41,547 nt of DNA from Candidatus Eiseniibacteriota bacterium (lineage in GTDB: Bacteria > Arandabacterota > Arandabacteria > JAGLYR01). The position numbers and the translations under genes are program-made. Shown in pieces: positions 18,370 to 29,151 of this stretch. The stretch spans positions 1-41,547 of the forward strand of contig JAGLYR010000201.1 of assembly GCA_023132135.1 (NCBI GenBank). The letters are read 5' to 3'. The notes beneath the pieces are model-generated. The model searched no databases. It worked only from the letters and a program-made list of their open reading frames with translations, and was not told the DNA's origin. Within the stretch, counting starts at the first letter, position 1. Every line of letters starts with the position of its first letter.

Positions 18370-18768
18370 CTACCAGACGTAGCAGAGCACTTCCCCTCCA
18401 ACGCCTTCCTTCTCCGATTCTCTGCCGGCAAGGATCCCCCTGGACGTCGACAGGATGGCCGTTCCCAGCCCACCGCGCACTCTCGGGATCTCATCCTTGC
18501 CTACATAGACACGCCGACCCGGCGTCGACACACGCTTCAGACCCACGATCACGCTTTCCTCACGACTCGTGTATTTCAGGTGGATCTGGATCGTGCCCTG
18601 CGGGCCATCCTCAATAACCTTGAAATCGCCGATGAACTTGTGCCTGAGCAGCACACTTGCAATGGCCTTCTTGGCATTGGAGGCCGGAATGTCCACCTTC
18701 CTGCGCTTCGCCCGGCTTGCATTCCGAATGCGCGTCAGCATGTCGGCAATCGGATCCGTCATCGTCAT
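18370..18768 (-). CDS. rpsH: 30S ribosomal protein S8
   Basis: [39 protein letters not shown]. Confidence 0.98.
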   Translation of the reverse strand: MTMTDPIADMLTRIRNASRAKRRKVDIPASNAKKAIASVLLRHKFIGDFKVIEDGPQGTIQIHLKYTSREESVIVGLKRVSTPGRRVYVGKDEIPRVRGGLGTAILSTSRGILAGRESEKEGVGGEVLCYVW

Positions 18769-18814
18769 GTTCTTCTCCTACCTCGTGTTACGTTTGCGCT
18801 TCCGGTCTCAAGGA

Positions 18815-19000
18815 TTACCAACTTGCCTTCCGCACCCCGGGGATCTGGCCTTCCAGGGCAAGCTCGCGGAAACAGATCCGGCAGATACCAAACTCTCTCA
18901 TGTACGCCCTCGGCCGGCCGCATCGGTGGCAGCGGTTGTATCGCCTCACTGCAAACTTGGGGGTTCGCTTGGACTTCTCAATCAGTGCCTTCTTGGCCAC
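18815..19000 (-). CDS. rpsN: 30S ribosomal protein S14 type Z
   Basis: 61 aa; [25 protein letters not shown]. Confidence 0.98.
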   Translation of the reverse strand: MAKKALIEKSKRTPKFAVRRYNRCHRCGRPRAYMREFGICRICFRELALEGQIPGVRKASW

Positions 19001-19055
19001 AATCCTCTCCCTCTTCGCTGGTTTTCACGGAACCCCGCGGCAGGTTCCCGGACAA

Positions 19056-19607
19056 TCAGGACTGGGACTTCCGGAAGGGCATCCCCATTGCCTGAAGCAG
19101 GGCCAGCCCCTCTTCGTCGGTCTTCGCCGTGGTTACGATGGTCACGTTCATTCCGCGAATCTTCTCCACCTTGTCGATATTAATCTCCGGAAAAACGATC
19201 TGCTCGCGAATCCCGAGCGTGTAGTTCCCGCGCCCGTCGAAGGACTTCGTAGGAACTCCCCGGAAATCGCGCACCCTTGGGATCGCAGCATTCACCAGTC
19301 GGTCGTAGAATTCGTACATCCGCCGACGCCTGAGCGTCACCGCGAGTCCCACGACCATCCCTTCACGAATCTTGAAGGAGGCCACCGACTTCGTCGCCCG
19401 CCGGATCGCCGCCTTCTGCCCCGTGATAAGCGCCAGCTCCTTCTCAGCCGACTCCTGCAACTTGGCGTTCTGGAGCGCATCGCCGATTCCCATGTTCACC
19501 ACAATCTTCTCCAGTCGCGGCACCTGGAACCGGTTCTTGTAGCCGAACCGCTTCGCCAGTTCTCCGGCAACTTCATTCTCGTATTTTTCTTCCGCCCTGG
19601 ACTTCAT
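19056..19607 (-). CDS. rplE: 50S ribosomal protein L5
   Basis: [28 protein letters not shown]. Confidence 0.98.
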   Translation of the reverse strand: MKSRAEEKYENEVAGELAKRFGYKNRFQVPRLEKIVVNMGIGDALQNAKLQESAEKELALITGQKAAIRRATKSVASFKIREGMVVGLAVTLRRRRMYEFYDRLVNAAIPRVRDFRGVPTKSFDGRGNYTLGIREQIVFPEINIDKVEKIRGMNVTIVTTAKTDEEGLALLQAMGMPFRKSQS

Positions 19608-19696
19608 CCTTGGTCCGCCTTCAGTTCATCCGCCAAGTCGCTTCCGGTTCGGTTCCCGTACATTCCCAACCGGTTTGGATTCGGTTTCAAATCAGC

Positions 19697-20014
19697 CTAT
19701 TGCGTTCCGACCGCCTCGCCGCAAGTCGCGCATGCACGCACGCGGCGGCCATCTCCCAATTTCAGTTTCTTCACCCGAACGCCCTTCCCGCAGCGCTGGC
19801 AAACCGGGAGAACGTTGGAGAGATGAACGGGCATCTCTTTCTCCTGGATTCCGCCTTGCGGGTTCTGCTGCGTTCCCTTGCTGTGCTTCTTGACGAAGTT
19901 CACGCCCTCAACCAACACCTTCTTCTTGTCCGTAAGCACTTGGAGAACCCGGCCGGTTTTTCCCCGGTCATCGCCCGAGATCACAACTACGGTGTCGCCC
20001 TTGACTACATGCAT
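19697..20014 (-). CDS. rplX: 50S ribosomal protein L24
   Basis: KGDTVVVISGDDRGKTGRVLQV. Confidence 0.97.
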   Translation of the reverse strand: MHVVKGDTVVVISGDDRGKTGRVLQVLTDKKKVLVEGVNFVKKHSKGTQQNPQGGIQEKEMPVHLSNVLPVCQRCGKGVRVKKLKLGDGRRVRACATCGEAVGTQ

Positions 20015-20056
20015 TCCTTACCACCTCGCGCTCCTGCCATCTCACCAATTGGCGGG

Positions 20057-20425
20057 CTAGATAACCTCCGGCGCCAGCGATACGATCTTCATGAAACCCT
20101 TTTCCCGGAGCTCCCGGGCCACAGGTCCAAAGATACGCGTACCCCTCGGTTCCTTCTGGTCCGTGATGAGCACCGCCGCATTCTGGTCGAAACGGATGTA
20201 GGATCCATCGCGCCGCCGGATTTCCTTCTTCGTCCTCACCACGACGGCATTGGCAACCTCGCCCTTCTTGACCATTCCGCCGGGAATGCAGTCGGTGATG
20301 GACACCTTGATGATGTCGCCCACGCGAGCATAGCGCCGGCCGCTTCCACCGAAGACATGGAAGCACTTCCCCCGCCGTGCTCCGCTGTTGTCGGCGATTG
20401 TCAGTTTGGTTTCCGCTCTAATCAT
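20057..20425 (-). CDS. rplN: 50S ribosomal protein L14
   Basis: [35 protein letters not shown]. Confidence 0.98.
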   Translation of the reverse strand: MIRAETKLTIADNSGARRGKCFHVFGGSGRRYARVGDIIKVSITDCIPGGMVKKGEVANAVVVRTKKEIRRRDGSYIRFDQNAAVLITDQKEPRGTRIFGPVARELREKGFMKIVSLAPEVI

Positions 20426-20433
20426 CGCCCGTC

Positions 20434-20688
20434 CTACCCCTCGCCTTTTTCGACGATCTCGAGCACTCGCCACCGCTTGTCACGGCTTGTGGGGCGGGTT
20501 TCGATGATCCTGACGCGATCCCCCACCCTGCACTCGTTCTTCTCGTCATGCGCCTTGAAATTCCGACTCCGCTTCACGGTCTTCTTGTACACTGGATGGG
20601 AGAATCGCCGCTCCACCTTGACCACGACGGTCTTATCCATCTTGTCGCCGACAACTTCTCCGATCCGGACCTTCTTTTGCCCGTCCAT
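20434..20688 (-). CDS. rpsQ: 30S ribosomal protein S17
   Basis: [27 protein letters not shown]. Confidence 0.98.
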   Translation of the reverse strand: MDGQKKVRIGEVVGDKMDKTVVVKVERRFSHPVYKKTVKRSRNFKAHDEKNECRVGDRVRIIETRPTSRDKRWRVLEIVEKGEG

Positions 20689-20773
20689 AGATCAACTCCA
20701 CTCCGGATATCCCGGGGACAACCACCGGGTTGCTTGTCCACGCGCCCGTTCCCGTACAATTCCGGGCCTTCCG

Positions 20774-20992
20774 CTAACCCTCGGCCTGGCCCAGTTTCCG
20801 GATTCCCTTCTCATGCTCCCTGAGAATCGTTCTGGCCCGGGCGATGTCCCGCCGGACAGCGCGCACCCTCAATGGGTTCTCCGCGTTCTGCGTCGAGAGA
20901 CGGAACTCCAGGTTGAATCTCTCTTGTTCCAGATCCCGGAGCATTTGCTCAATCTCCGGTACGGACATCTCTCTCATCTTCTCAGGTTTCAT
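20774..20992 (-). CDS. rpmC: 50S ribosomal protein L29
   Basis: [43 protein letters not shown]. Confidence 0.96.
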   Translation of the reverse strand: MKPEKMREMSVPEIEQMLRDLEQERFNLEFRLSTQNAENPLRVRAVRRDIARARTILREHEKGIRKLGQAEG

Positions 20993-21414
20993 ACCTCAAC
21001 ACCTATGTCTTCCCGAACGATAAAACGCGTTTTGATCGGAAGCTTCGCAGCGCTCAGCTGCAGCGCTCTCTTGCTGATATCGAGCGGCACTCCACCGATC
21101 TCGAACAGGATACGACCCGGTTTCACTACTGCGACCCAGTATTCGGGCGTTCCCTTTCCCTTTCCCATTCTTGTCTCAGCCGGCTTCAGCGTGATGGGCT
21201 TGTCGGGGAACACGCGCACCCACATCTTCCCACCCCGCCGCACGTGCCGTGTTGCCGCAACTCGTGCCGCCTCGATCTGCCGGGCCGTAATCCAGGCCGG
21301 TTCCAGAGCTTGCAATCCGACTTCCCCGAAGGCCAGTTTGCTGCCGCGCATAGCCAGACCCCTGCGCCGACCACGGTGCTGTTTTCTGTGTTTAACCCTC
21401 TTCGGCATTAGCAT
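20989..21414 (-). CDS. rplP: 50S ribosomal protein L16
   Basis: [45 protein letters not shown]. Confidence 0.98.
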   Translation of the reverse strand: MLMPKRVKHRKQHRGRRRGLAMRGSKLAFGEVGLQALEPAWITARQIEAARVAATRHVRRGGKMWVRVFPDKPITLKPAETRMGKGKGTPEYWVAVVKPGRILFEIGGVPLDISKRALQLSAAKLPIKTRFIVREDIGVEV

Positions 21415-21432
21415 AGCGCGTTACCCCATCGC

Positions 21433-22089
21433 TCAGTCGCTTTTTTCCTCGGGAATCCACGGCTTGCCGAACACGTCCCCGTGGTATACCCACACCTTTA
21501 CTCCCACACAGCCAAACGTGGTATGCGCCGTGTGACGGGCGAAGTCCACGTTGGCCCGGAGCGTGTGAAGCGGCACGCGTCCCTCACGATACTTCTCACT
21601 GCGCCCCATCTCCGCCCCACCCAAGCGTCCCCCGCACTGAACGCGAATCCCTAGAGCCCCCATCCGCATTGCCGACATGACCGCCTTGCGCATGGCCCGC
21701 CGGAAGGCCATTCTCTGTTCCAACTGCGACGCGATGTGCTCAGCAATCAGTTGGGCATCAATCTCCGGTTTCCGCACCTCCTGGATATTGATGTATATCT
21801 CCTTGCTGGTGAGGTGCTGGAGTTCGTCCCGGAGCTGGTCCACTTCTGTTCCCTTGCGCCCAATGACCATTCCCGGACGGGCCGTATGAATCGTCACAGT
21901 CACCTTGTTCGGCGCCCGCTCGATGATGACCTTCGAAACCCCTGCCCGCACGAGACGACCCTTCACGTATTTCCGGATGAAGAGATCTTCCTTCAGGAAC
22001 TTGGCGTACTCGCGCGTGGCGAACCAACGGGAGTCCCAGGTTCTCACGATTCCAAGTCTCAGACCGATTGGATTGGCCTTCTGACCCAC
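21433..22089 (-). CDS. rpsC: 30S ribosomal protein S3
   Basis: [25 protein letters not shown]. Confidence 0.98.
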   Translation of the reverse strand: MGQKANPIGLRLGIVRTWDSRWFATREYAKFLKEDLFIRKYVKGRLVRAGVSKVIIERAPNKVTVTIHTARPGMVIGRKGTEVDQLRDELQHLTSKEIYINIQEVRKPEIDAQLIAEHIASQLEQRMAFRRAMRKAVMSAMRMGALGIRVQCGGRLGGAEMGRSEKYREGRVPLHTLRANVDFARHTAHTTFGCVGVKVWVYHGDVFGKPWIPEEKSD

Positions 22090-22146
22090 ACGTACCTCCT
22101 TTGGTGCCCTCTCCTCTCCTACCTCAGACCCCAGGCACCCGTTTGA

Positions 22147-22485
22147 CTACGTTCCCACAATAATGGTTACATGACTCGTCCGGTGGCGGATCCGCGACGC
22201 CCGACCCATGGCCCTCGGCCGGTACCGCTTCATCATCGGTCCCCCGTCAACCGTCGCCTTGATAATCGCAAGATCATCCACATCGAGATCAGCGCCTTCT
22301 TCCCTGCTCAGGGCATTGGCCACAGCCGAGCGAAGCGTTTTCTCGATGAGCCTCGCTGCTTTCTTGGGCGTCGACCGCAGGATGGCATACGCTTCGTTCA
22401 CATCCTTCCCACGGACGAGATCTATCACCAACCGCGTCTTTCGCGGCGAAATCCGAACATATCTTGCCTTAGCGATCGCTTCCAT
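22147..22485 (-). CDS. rplV: 50S ribosomal protein L22
   Basis: AKARYVRISPRKTRLVIDLVRGK. Confidence 0.97.
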   Translation of the reverse strand: MEAIAKARYVRISPRKTRLVIDLVRGKDVNEAYAILRSTPKKAARLIEKTLRSAVANALSREEGADLDVDDLAIIKATVDGGPMMKRYRPRAMGRASRIRHRTSHVTIIVGT

Positions 22486-22555
22486 TTCCCTGCTTGGCCT
22501 TTCCTTGTCCCCACCAGCTCACATTGCCCGTGTTGCGGCTTGGCGTTGAGGTCAC

Positions 22556-22870
22556 CTAGCCGCCCGGTTTGAACGCGCCAACCCTCCCGGCTGAGCGGGC
22601 AGCCTTGGCGCCCCTTCCGCCGTGACCTCGGAAAACCCGCGTCGGCGAGAACTCACCCAGCTTATGGCCGACCATGTTCTCCGAGATGTACACCGGGACG
22701 AACTTGTTCCCGTTGTGAATTGCCAGCGTGTGACCGACGAAATCGGGTGAAATCGTGGACCGGCGGGCCCAGGTCTTGATCACACGCTTGTCTCCCGTGC
22801 GGTTCATCTGGACAATCCGCTTCAGGAGTTTCTGATCAATATAAGGACCTTTCTTCAACGATCGGGGCAA
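22556..22870 (-). CDS. rpsS: 30S ribosomal protein S19
   Basis: [31 protein letters not shown]. Confidence 0.98.
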   Translation of the reverse strand: MPRSLKKGPYIDQKLLKRIVQMNRTGDKRVIKTWARRSTISPDFVGHTLAIHNGNKFVPVYISENMVGHKLGEFSPTRVFRGHGGRGAKAARSAGRVGAFKPGG

Positions 22871-22886
22871 CGCAACACCTCCGGTG

Positions 22887-23720
22887 CTATCTTCCCGTCT
22901 TCCTGCGCTTGACGATGTATCTGTCAGACAGCTTCTTCCTGCGCGTCTTCATGCCTTTGCTCTTCTTGCCCCAGGGCGAAACCGGGTGCCGTCCGCCGGA
23001 GCTCCGGCCTTCACCTCCACCCATCGGGTGATCAACCGGGTTCATCGCCACACCGCGGACGTTCGGGCGACGGCCCAGCCAGCGGCTGCGACCTGCCTTT
23101 CCAAGCGAGATGTTCTCGTGGTCGACGTTGCCCACCTGGCCGACGGTGGCCCGGCACTGTACAGGAACAATCCGGACTTCACCGGACGGCATCCGGAGAT
23201 AGGCGTACTTGCCCTCCCGGGCTGAAAGCTGGACGTAGGTCCCGGCGGCCCTCGCCATCTGCGCGCCCTTCCCCGGGACAAGTTCCACCGCGTGCACGAA
23301 CGTACCCAGGGGGATTCTCGACAGCGGCAGGCAGTTTCCGCTCCGAATCTCCACATCCTTCGTTCCCGACATCAGCCGATCACCCACACCGACGCCCACC
23401 GGGGCTACAATGTACCGCTTCTCCCCATCCACATAGTGGAGGAGCGCGAGGCGCGCCGACCGGTTCGGATCGTACTCGATGGACGCCACCTTGGCCGGAA
23501 TGCCATCCTTGTCCCGTCTGAAGTCCACGATGCGGATATGACGCTTGTGACCGCCACCCCGCTGCCAGGCTGTGATTCGGCCCTGGTTGTTCCGCCCGCT
23601 GGATCTCTTCTTGGGGCGAAGCAGGGACTTCTCCGGCTTCCGGCGCGTGATCTCCTCAAATGTCGATCGACTCGTATGCCTCGACGCCGGGGTTGTGGGT
23701 CTCAGTTTTCGGATACCCAT
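22887..23720 (-). CDS. rplB: 50S ribosomal protein L2
   Basis: [47 protein letters not shown]. Confidence 0.98.
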   Translation of the reverse strand: MGIRKLRPTTPASRHTSRSTFEEITRRKPEKSLLRPKKRSSGRNNQGRITAWQRGGGHKRHIRIVDFRRDKDGIPAKVASIEYDPNRSARLALLHYVDGEKRYIVAPVGVGVGDRLMSGTKDVEIRSGNCLPLSRIPLGTFVHAVELVPGKGAQMARAAGTYVQLSAREGKYAYLRMPSGEVRIVPVQCRATVGQVGNVDHENISLGKAGRSRWLGRRPNVRGVAMNPVDHPMGGGEGRSSGGRHPVSPWGKKSKGMKTRRKKLSDRYIVKRRKTGR

Positions 23721-23782
23721 CCTGATTCCTCCCGCCAGGTCGAAACCTGCGGCGTTGGCCCGGGCCATAGCCCGGCCGGATT

Positions 23783-24073
23783 CTAGACTTCTTCAAAAAT
23801 CTCTATTCGGTCGCCCTGGCGGAGCTTCACGGTCGCGCGCTTCCACACCGGACGCGTTCCCACATGGACACCCAGCCTCACTCGCTTGCCCGGAAAAACC
23901 GCCGTCCAGACCTTCTCCACGTTCACCCCGAAGAGCTCCTCGACGGCAGCCTTGATTTCCATCTTGTTGGCGTTGCGGTCGACAACAAAGCTGTACTTGT
24001 TCTCTCCCGCTTTCTGCTTTGCACCCTTCTCCGTCAGGAGCGGCTTGCGGATGATTCTCCTTGGTTCCTTCAT
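23783..24073 (-). CDS. rplW: 50S ribosomal protein L23
   Basis: [16 protein letters not shown]...[29 protein letters not shown] overlap with rplD stop. Confidence 0.97.
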   Translation of the reverse strand: MKEPRRIIRKPLLTEKGAKQKAGENKYSFVVDRNANKMEIKAAVEELFGVNVEKVWTAVFPGKRVRLGVHVGTRPVWKRATVKLRQGDRIEIFEEV

Positions 24074-24693
24074 CCTCCGAGCACCTCCCCCAGCACATTC
24101 ACCGAGGCCTGATCCACTACAAGGGCCTCGCAATCCAGGATTTCATAGGGCGTCAGGCTCCTTGCAGTCCGCACTGTCACACCCTTCAGGTTCCGCGCTG
24201 CCCGCCAGAGAGCCTCGTCGTAGGCGTGAGTCACGAGGAGGCACTTTCTCGGCCAGAGACCCAGATTCTTCAGGGCCTCGACGACCCGCCGGGTCTTGGG
24301 CTCCTGCAGCGCGAACCGGTCCACGACCATCAATTCCTCGTCCTGGGCCTTGCTGCTCAGCGCAGATCGCACCGCCAGCCGCTTCTTTTTCTTGGGCAGG
24401 TTCATGGAATAGTCCTTGGGCTTCGGTCCGAAAATCACGCCTCCACCAACCCAGATGGGAGAACGCGCCGTCCCGGCCCTGGCCCGGCCTGTGCCCTTCT
24501 GGCGCCAAGGCTTGCTTCCGCTCTTGTTGACTTCACTCCGGTTCAGGGTGGAAGCCGAGCCCTGGCGCTGGTTCGCCAAGTAGACCCGCACCGAATCCCA
24601 TAGAACATCGTGGTTGGGCTCGATGCCGAAAACGGCTTCCGGCAAGTCCACCGACCCGGTCACTTCACCTGACATGGAATAGATGCTTGCCAC
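24070..24693 (-). CDS. rplD: 50S ribosomal protein L4
   Basis: [44 protein letters not shown]. Confidence 0.98.
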   Translation of the reverse strand: MASIYSMSGEVTGSVDLPEAVFGIEPNHDVLWDSVRVYLANQRQGSASTLNRSEVNKSGSKPWRQKGTGRARAGTARSPIWVGGGVIFGPKPKDYSMNLPKKKKRLAVRSALSSKAQDEELMVVDRFALQEPKTRRVVEALKNLGLWPRKCLLVTHAYDEALWRAARNLKGVTVRTARSLTPYEILDCEALVVDQASVNVLGEVLGG

Positions 24694-24698
24694 GGTCC

Positions 24699-25466
24699 CT
24701 ATTCTCCTTGCGGTTTCTCTTCCTCGGATTGTCCCGCCTGCTGGTCTTCCGGCACCTGCGAAGCCGGTTCAGTCGCTTGCCCCTCGAGATGTGTATCCGG
24801 TTGTTCCTCGGGCTCTTTCACCTCAGGTGCCGGTGGCGTCCACTCCTGCAGCTTCTCTACGTACACATAGCCCCTGCGGACCCCGGGTACTGCACCCTTG
24901 ACCATGAGCAGGTTTCTCTCGGGGTCAACCTCGACCACGACCAGGTTCCTCACGCATCTGCGGACTGCACCCATCCGCCCAGCCATCTTGTGCCCCTTGA
25001 GAGTTCTCGCTGGAGTGGCGCACATCCCCACCGCTCCCGCCGCCCGGCTGCCCTTGGCCCCGTGCGAATCTCCAAACCCGCTGAAGCCCCAGCGGCGGAC
25101 CGGACCGGCAAAGCCCTTCCCCTTGCTTGTTCCCGTGACCTTGATCTTCTCGCCCGGGGTGAAGACATCTGCCTTGAGGTCCTGCCGGACCTCGTACGGG
25201 CCACTGTCTGCCACACGGAACTCCTTCAGATGCTTCTTGGCGGGAACACCGGCCCGATCGAACTGCCCCTGGACCGGCTTCGACTTCGGCCGCTTCTTAG
25301 TCCAGTTGTCAAACCCAAGCTGCACTGCGGAGTAGCCATGCTTTTCCTCAGTCTTGACATCCACCACGGTGCACGGCCCCGCCTCGATCACGGTCACAGG
25401 GATTGCCTGCCCGTCATCCGCGAATACCTGCGTCATCCCGACTTTCTTTCCAATCAGTCCGATCAT
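24699..25466 (-). CDS. rplC: 50S ribosomal protein L3 with acidic C-terminal tail
   Basis: [37 protein letters not shown]. Confidence 0.97.
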   Translation of the reverse strand: MIGLIGKKVGMTQVFADDGQAIPVTVIEAGPCTVVDVKTEEKHGYSAVQLGFDNWTKKRPKSKPVQGQFDRAGVPAKKHLKEFRVADSGPYEVRQDLKADVFTPGEKIKVTGTSKGKGFAGPVRRWGFSGFGDSHGAKGSRAAGAVGMCATPARTLKGHKMAGRMGAVRRCVRNLVVVEVDPERNLLMVKGAVPGVRRGYVYVEKLQEWTPPAPEVKEPEEQPDTHLEGQATEPASQVPEDQQAGQSEEEKPQGE

Positions 25467-25521
25467 AACCCTGCTCTCAGTTTTGTCCCCGTCGAACCGG
25501 TTTCCCCGGTATCATAGCGGC

Positions 25522-25830
25522 CTAGACCCGGATCTCAATATCCACACCCGCAGGCAGATCCAGCTTCATCAGAGCGTCGACCGTCTGCGGTGTTGAATCC
25601 AGAATGTCGATGAGACGCTTGTGCGTCCGGACCTCGAATTGCTCCCGCGACTTCTTGTCCACATGCGGCGACCTGAGAACCGTGTAGATCCGCTTGCGGG
25701 TCGGGAGCGGCACCGGACCACTCACCCTTGCACCCGTCCGCTTGGCCGTTTTCACAATTTCCCCCGCTGACTGGTCCAACATGGTGTGGTCGTAGGCCTT
25801 CAACCGGATTCGGATTTTCTGACCGGGCAC
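25522..25830 (-). CDS. rpsJ: 30S ribosomal protein S10
   Basis: [23 protein letters not shown]. Confidence 0.98.
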   Translation of the reverse strand: MPGQKIRIRLKAYDHTMLDQSAGEIVKTAKRTGARVSGPVPLPTRKRIYTVLRSPHVDKKSREQFEVRTHKRLIDILDSTPQTVDALMKLDLPAGVDIEIRV

Positions 25831-25880
25831 CCCTTGCCTCCTTGACTGAACTCAATGACTTCCAGGCACTCACTAAGGGA

Positions 25881-25921
25881 ATCGCAGCTTCTCCACTATT
25901 CCCCGTTGCCTTACCTGCGAT
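25881..25921 (-). promoter_or_regulatory. Inverted repeat in the fusA-rpsJ spacer
   Basis: ATCGCAG (25881-25887) / CTGCGAT (25915-25921); a second hairpin CCAAG-CCGC-CTTGG lies at 25930-25943. Confidence 0.35.
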
Positions 25922-25949
25922 GCACTCCTCCAAGCCGCCTTGGCCTGCA

Positions 25950-28052
25950 CTATGCAGACCGGCCCTGGACCCGTCTCCCCCGGCGCACCAGAATCTGGTC
26001 TGTGATCCCCCGGGGAACCTTGCTGTATGTTGAGAACTGCATGGTGTGGGTCGCCCGCCCCTGGCTCAGAGATCTGATCACCGTCGCGTACCCGAACATT
26101 TCCATGAGGGGTACCGACGCTTCCACCACCCGCGCATCCCCGCGCTGCCTCTGCGCCATGATCCGGCCCCTCCGGGCATTGAGGTCGCCGATCACATCTC
26201 CAACATGGTCTTGCGGCACTACCACTTCCACGTCCATGATCGGCTCCACAAGAACCGGGCCCGCCTCGTTCACTGCCCGGCGGAAGGCATCGGCTGCGGC
26301 CATCTTGTAGGCAACGTCTGTCGAGTCGGTCTCGTGGAACTCCCCTCCCACAAAGATCACCTTGATATCGCCCATGGGGTAGCCCGCCAGAATCCCGTTC
26401 TCCAGGGACTGCCGGACACCCTCCTCCACAGCCGGATGGAACTCGCTGGGCACCAGATCCCCTGACACGCGGTCCTCGAACTGGAATCCCGCGCCCCGCT
26501 CCAGAGGCTTTACCCGGAGCACGACCTTTGCGAATTGCCCATGGCCGCCCATCTGCCGGATGAACTGTCCCAGCGCTTCAGCTTCCCCTCCAATGCTCTC
26601 CCGGAAAGCCACCTGTGGTTTCCCGACATTCGCCCGGACGGCGAATTCCCGCATCATCCGGTCCACCAGGATCTCAAGATGAAGCTCCCCCATACCGGAG
26701 ATGATACGCTGCCCTGTTTCTGCATCCGTGTGAACCTTGAAAGTCGGATCCTCGCTGGCTAGCTTGGCCAGCGCTTCCTCCATTTTCTGCTCGTCGGCCA
26801 CGCTCTTGGGTTCAATGGCCACAGAGATCACGGGCTCCGGGAAATCCATTGATTCCAGGATAATCGGTTTTGTCTCATCACACAGGGTATCCCCTGTGCC
26901 GGTTTTCCTGAGACCCACCATTCCAACGATCTCCCCCGAATAGACGGCCTCCAGCTCTTCCCTCTTGTTGGCGTGCATCAGCAGGATCCGTCCAATCTTT
27001 TCTTTCACTCCGCGGCTGGCATTGTAGACTTGGCCACCCCGGTTGAGCGTACCCGAGTACACCCGGACATAGGTCAGTCGCCCCACGTAGGGATCCACCA
27101 CGATTTTGAACGCCAGGGCCGAGAAGGGCTCATCGTCTTTCCCATGGCGAACTGTGCGTTTTCCGGGTTTCCGCGGATCCTCTCCTGTCGTGGACCGAAG
27201 ATCCCCGGGCGCCGGCAGGTAGTCCACGACTCCGTCCAGCAGCTGCTGTACCCCCGTGTTCTTGAGAGCGCTCCCGCAGAACACCGGGATGATTTCTGAC
27301 TTCAACACCGCTGCCCTCAAACCCCGCCTCAGATCTCGGGAACTCACGTCCCGCTCTTCCAGAAAATGCTCCAGCGTTTCTTCGTCATGCTCCGCGGCCT
27401 GCTCCACCAGACGGATTCGGTGTTCTTCCACCTCTTCCTCGTACCCATCCGGCAGGTCTTTCTCCTCGAACTTCAGGCCTTGCGTCGAAGCGTCGAAGTA
27501 CAACGCTTTCCGATTGATGATATCGATGATGCCTTCGAACGTCTCCGCAGAGCCGATGGGGAGCATTACCGGCATTGCCTGGGCTCCTAAACGGCTTCGC
27601 ATTTCCGACACGGTTCCCTCGAAGTCCGCCCCGACGCGATCCATCTTGTTCACGAACGCGATGCGAGGCACCTTGTACCGGTCGGCCTGGTGCCACACGG
27701 TTTCCGACTGGGGTTCCACTCCCCCCACGGCGCAGAACAGCGCCACTGCTCCGTCCAGCACCCGGAGACTCCGCTCCACCTCTACGGTAAAATCCACGTG
27801 GCCCGGCGTATCTATGATGTTGATCCTGTTGTTTCTCCAGTAGCAGGTGGTTGCCGCGGACGTAATCGTGATCCCGCGCTCTTTTTCCTGCTCCATCCAG
27901 TCCATCGTGGCGGCCCCGTCGTCCACCTCTCCCAATCGGTGAACCTTGCCTGTGTAGTACAGAATCCGCTCGGTGAGCGTGGTCTTTCCGGCGTCGATGT
28001 GCGCCATGATGCCGCTGTTCCGCGTTCTCTCCACCGGAAACTTTCGGGGCAT
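25950..28052 (-). CDS. fusA: Elongation factor G
   Basis: [44 protein letters not shown]. Confidence 0.98.
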   Translation of the reverse strand: MPRKFPVERTRNSGIMAHIDAGKTTLTERILYYTGKVHRLGEVDDGAATMDWMEQEKERGITITSAATTCYWRNNRINIIDTPGHVDFTVEVERSLRVLDGAVALFCAVGGVEPQSETVWHQADRYKVPRIAFVNKMDRVGADFEGTVSEMRSRLGAQAMPVMLPIGSAETFEGIIDIINRKALYFDASTQGLKFEEKDLPDGYEEEVEEHRIRLVEQAAEHDEETLEHFLEERDVSSRDLRRGLRAAVLKSEIIPVFCGSALKNTGVQQLLDGVVDYLPAPGDLRSTTGEDPRKPGKRTVRHGKDDEPFSALAFKIVVDPYVGRLTYVRVYSGTLNRGGQVYNASRGVKEKIGRILLMHANKREELEAVYSGEIVGMVGLRKTGTGDTLCDETKPIILESMDFPEPVISVAIEPKSVADEQKMEEALAKLASEDPTFKVHTDAETGQRIISGMGELHLEILVDRMMREFAVRANVGKPQVAFRESIGGEAEALGQFIRQMGGHGQFAKVVLRVKPLERGAGFQFEDRVSGDLVPSEFHPAVEEGVRQSLENGILAGYPMGDIKVIFVGGEFHETDSTDVAYKMAAADAFRRAVNEAGPVLVEPIMDVEVVVPQDHVGDVIGDLNARRGRIMAQRQRGDARVVEASVPLMEMFGYATVIRSLSQGRATHTMQFSTYSKVPRGITDQILVRRGRRVQGRSA

Positions 28053-28169
28053 ATCTCACGTCCTTGAGTCCGCTACTCCGCTTCGCCCCACAACGGCCTG
28101 GGGTGAATGCCCCTGATCCGCCGTCGTACTGCGTCCGACATCCGTTGCTGACACGTCGCTGCATCTGCA

Positions 28170-28640
28170 CTACCACCGGTAGTGGGCAAAGGCCTTATTG
28201 GCCTCCGCCATTCGGTGTGTGTCTTCCTTCTTCTTCGCCGAGGCGCCCTCGTTCTTCGATGCGGCAATCAGCTCCGCAGCCAGGGACTCCCTCATCGAAT
28301 GCTCCGGACGGGATCGCGAGAACCCGATGATCCACCGCAACGCCAAGGCCGTACGCCGATCCTGGCGAACCTCCACCGGAACCTGGTACGTCGCTCCGCC
28401 CACCCGGCGAGACTTGACCTCCAGCACGGGCTTCACGTTGTTGATCGCCTGCTTGAAGACTCCCAGGGGATCCTGGCCGATCTTCTTCTCGATGATCTCC
28501 ATCGCGCCGTACACCATTCGCTCCGCCGTGCTCTTCTTGCCGTCGCTCATCACGCAGTTGATGAACTTCGATACCAACGTACTGCCGTATCTCGGGTCGG
28601 GGAGAATCTCCCGCTTGGCGACCACTTTCCTTCTTGGCAT
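28170..28640 (-). CDS. rpsG: 30S ribosomal protein S7
   Basis: [28 protein letters not shown]. Confidence 0.98.
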   Translation of the reverse strand: MPRRKVVAKREILPDPRYGSTLVSKFINCVMSDGKKSTAERMVYGAMEIIEKKIGQDPLGVFKQAINNVKPVLEVKSRRVGGATYQVPVEVRQDRRTALALRWIIGFSRSRPEHSMRESLAAELIAASKNEGASAKKKEDTHRMAEANKAFAHYRW

Positions 28641-28668
28641 GCGATACTCCCACATCTATGGCGTTTAC

Positions 28669-29061
28669 TTACGCTCCGGCTGTCTTGCCTCTCTTTGTCC
28701 CGTATTTCGACCGCCCCTGCTTCCGCTCCTGAACACCACTGGCATCCAGGGTTCCCCGGACAATGTGGTACCGGATTCCAGGCAGGTCCTTCACCCGTCC
28801 CCCGCGAACCAGCACTATGGAGTGCTCCTGCAGGTTGTGTCCCTCGCCAGGGATATACGCCGTGACCTCCACGCCGCTCGTGAGCCGCACGCGCGCTACT
28901 TTGCGGAGAGCCGAGTTCGGTTTCTTCGGCGTGCTTGTGTAGACTCGTGTACAGACGCCGCGTCTCTGTGGGCACGATTTCAGAGCGGGGGCGGTCGCCT
29001 TCGCCTTGACCGGCTTCCTTCCCTTTCGAATCAACTGGTTGATAGTCGGCACCCTTCTCAA
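28669..29061 (-). CDS. rpsL: 30S ribosomal protein S12
   Basis: [38 protein letters not shown]. Confidence 0.98.
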   Translation of the reverse strand: MRRVPTINQLIRKGRKPVKAKATAPALKSCPQRRGVCTRVYTSTPKKPNSALRKVARVRLTSGVEVTAYIPGEGHNLQEHSIVLVRGGRVKDLPGIRYHIVRGTLDASGVQERKQGRSKYGTKRGKTAGA

Positions 29062-29151
29062 ACCCTCCTTCCGTCACCTCTCTGGACGACGGGTTCTGGC
29101 CCGCACTATGCACAAATCATCTACTGTGGCGCCGCTTGCACATGATGCTCG

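Noticed and set aside
25947-29113. GCACTATGCA 10-mer at both the fusA stop and the rpoC-rpsL spacer
   Set aside because: Only 10 nt; one copy spans the fusA stop codon; flanks do not match.
28550-29113. 187-aa minus ORF overlapping rpsL/rpsG in another frame
   Set aside because: Out-of-frame overlap of two certain ribosomal genes.
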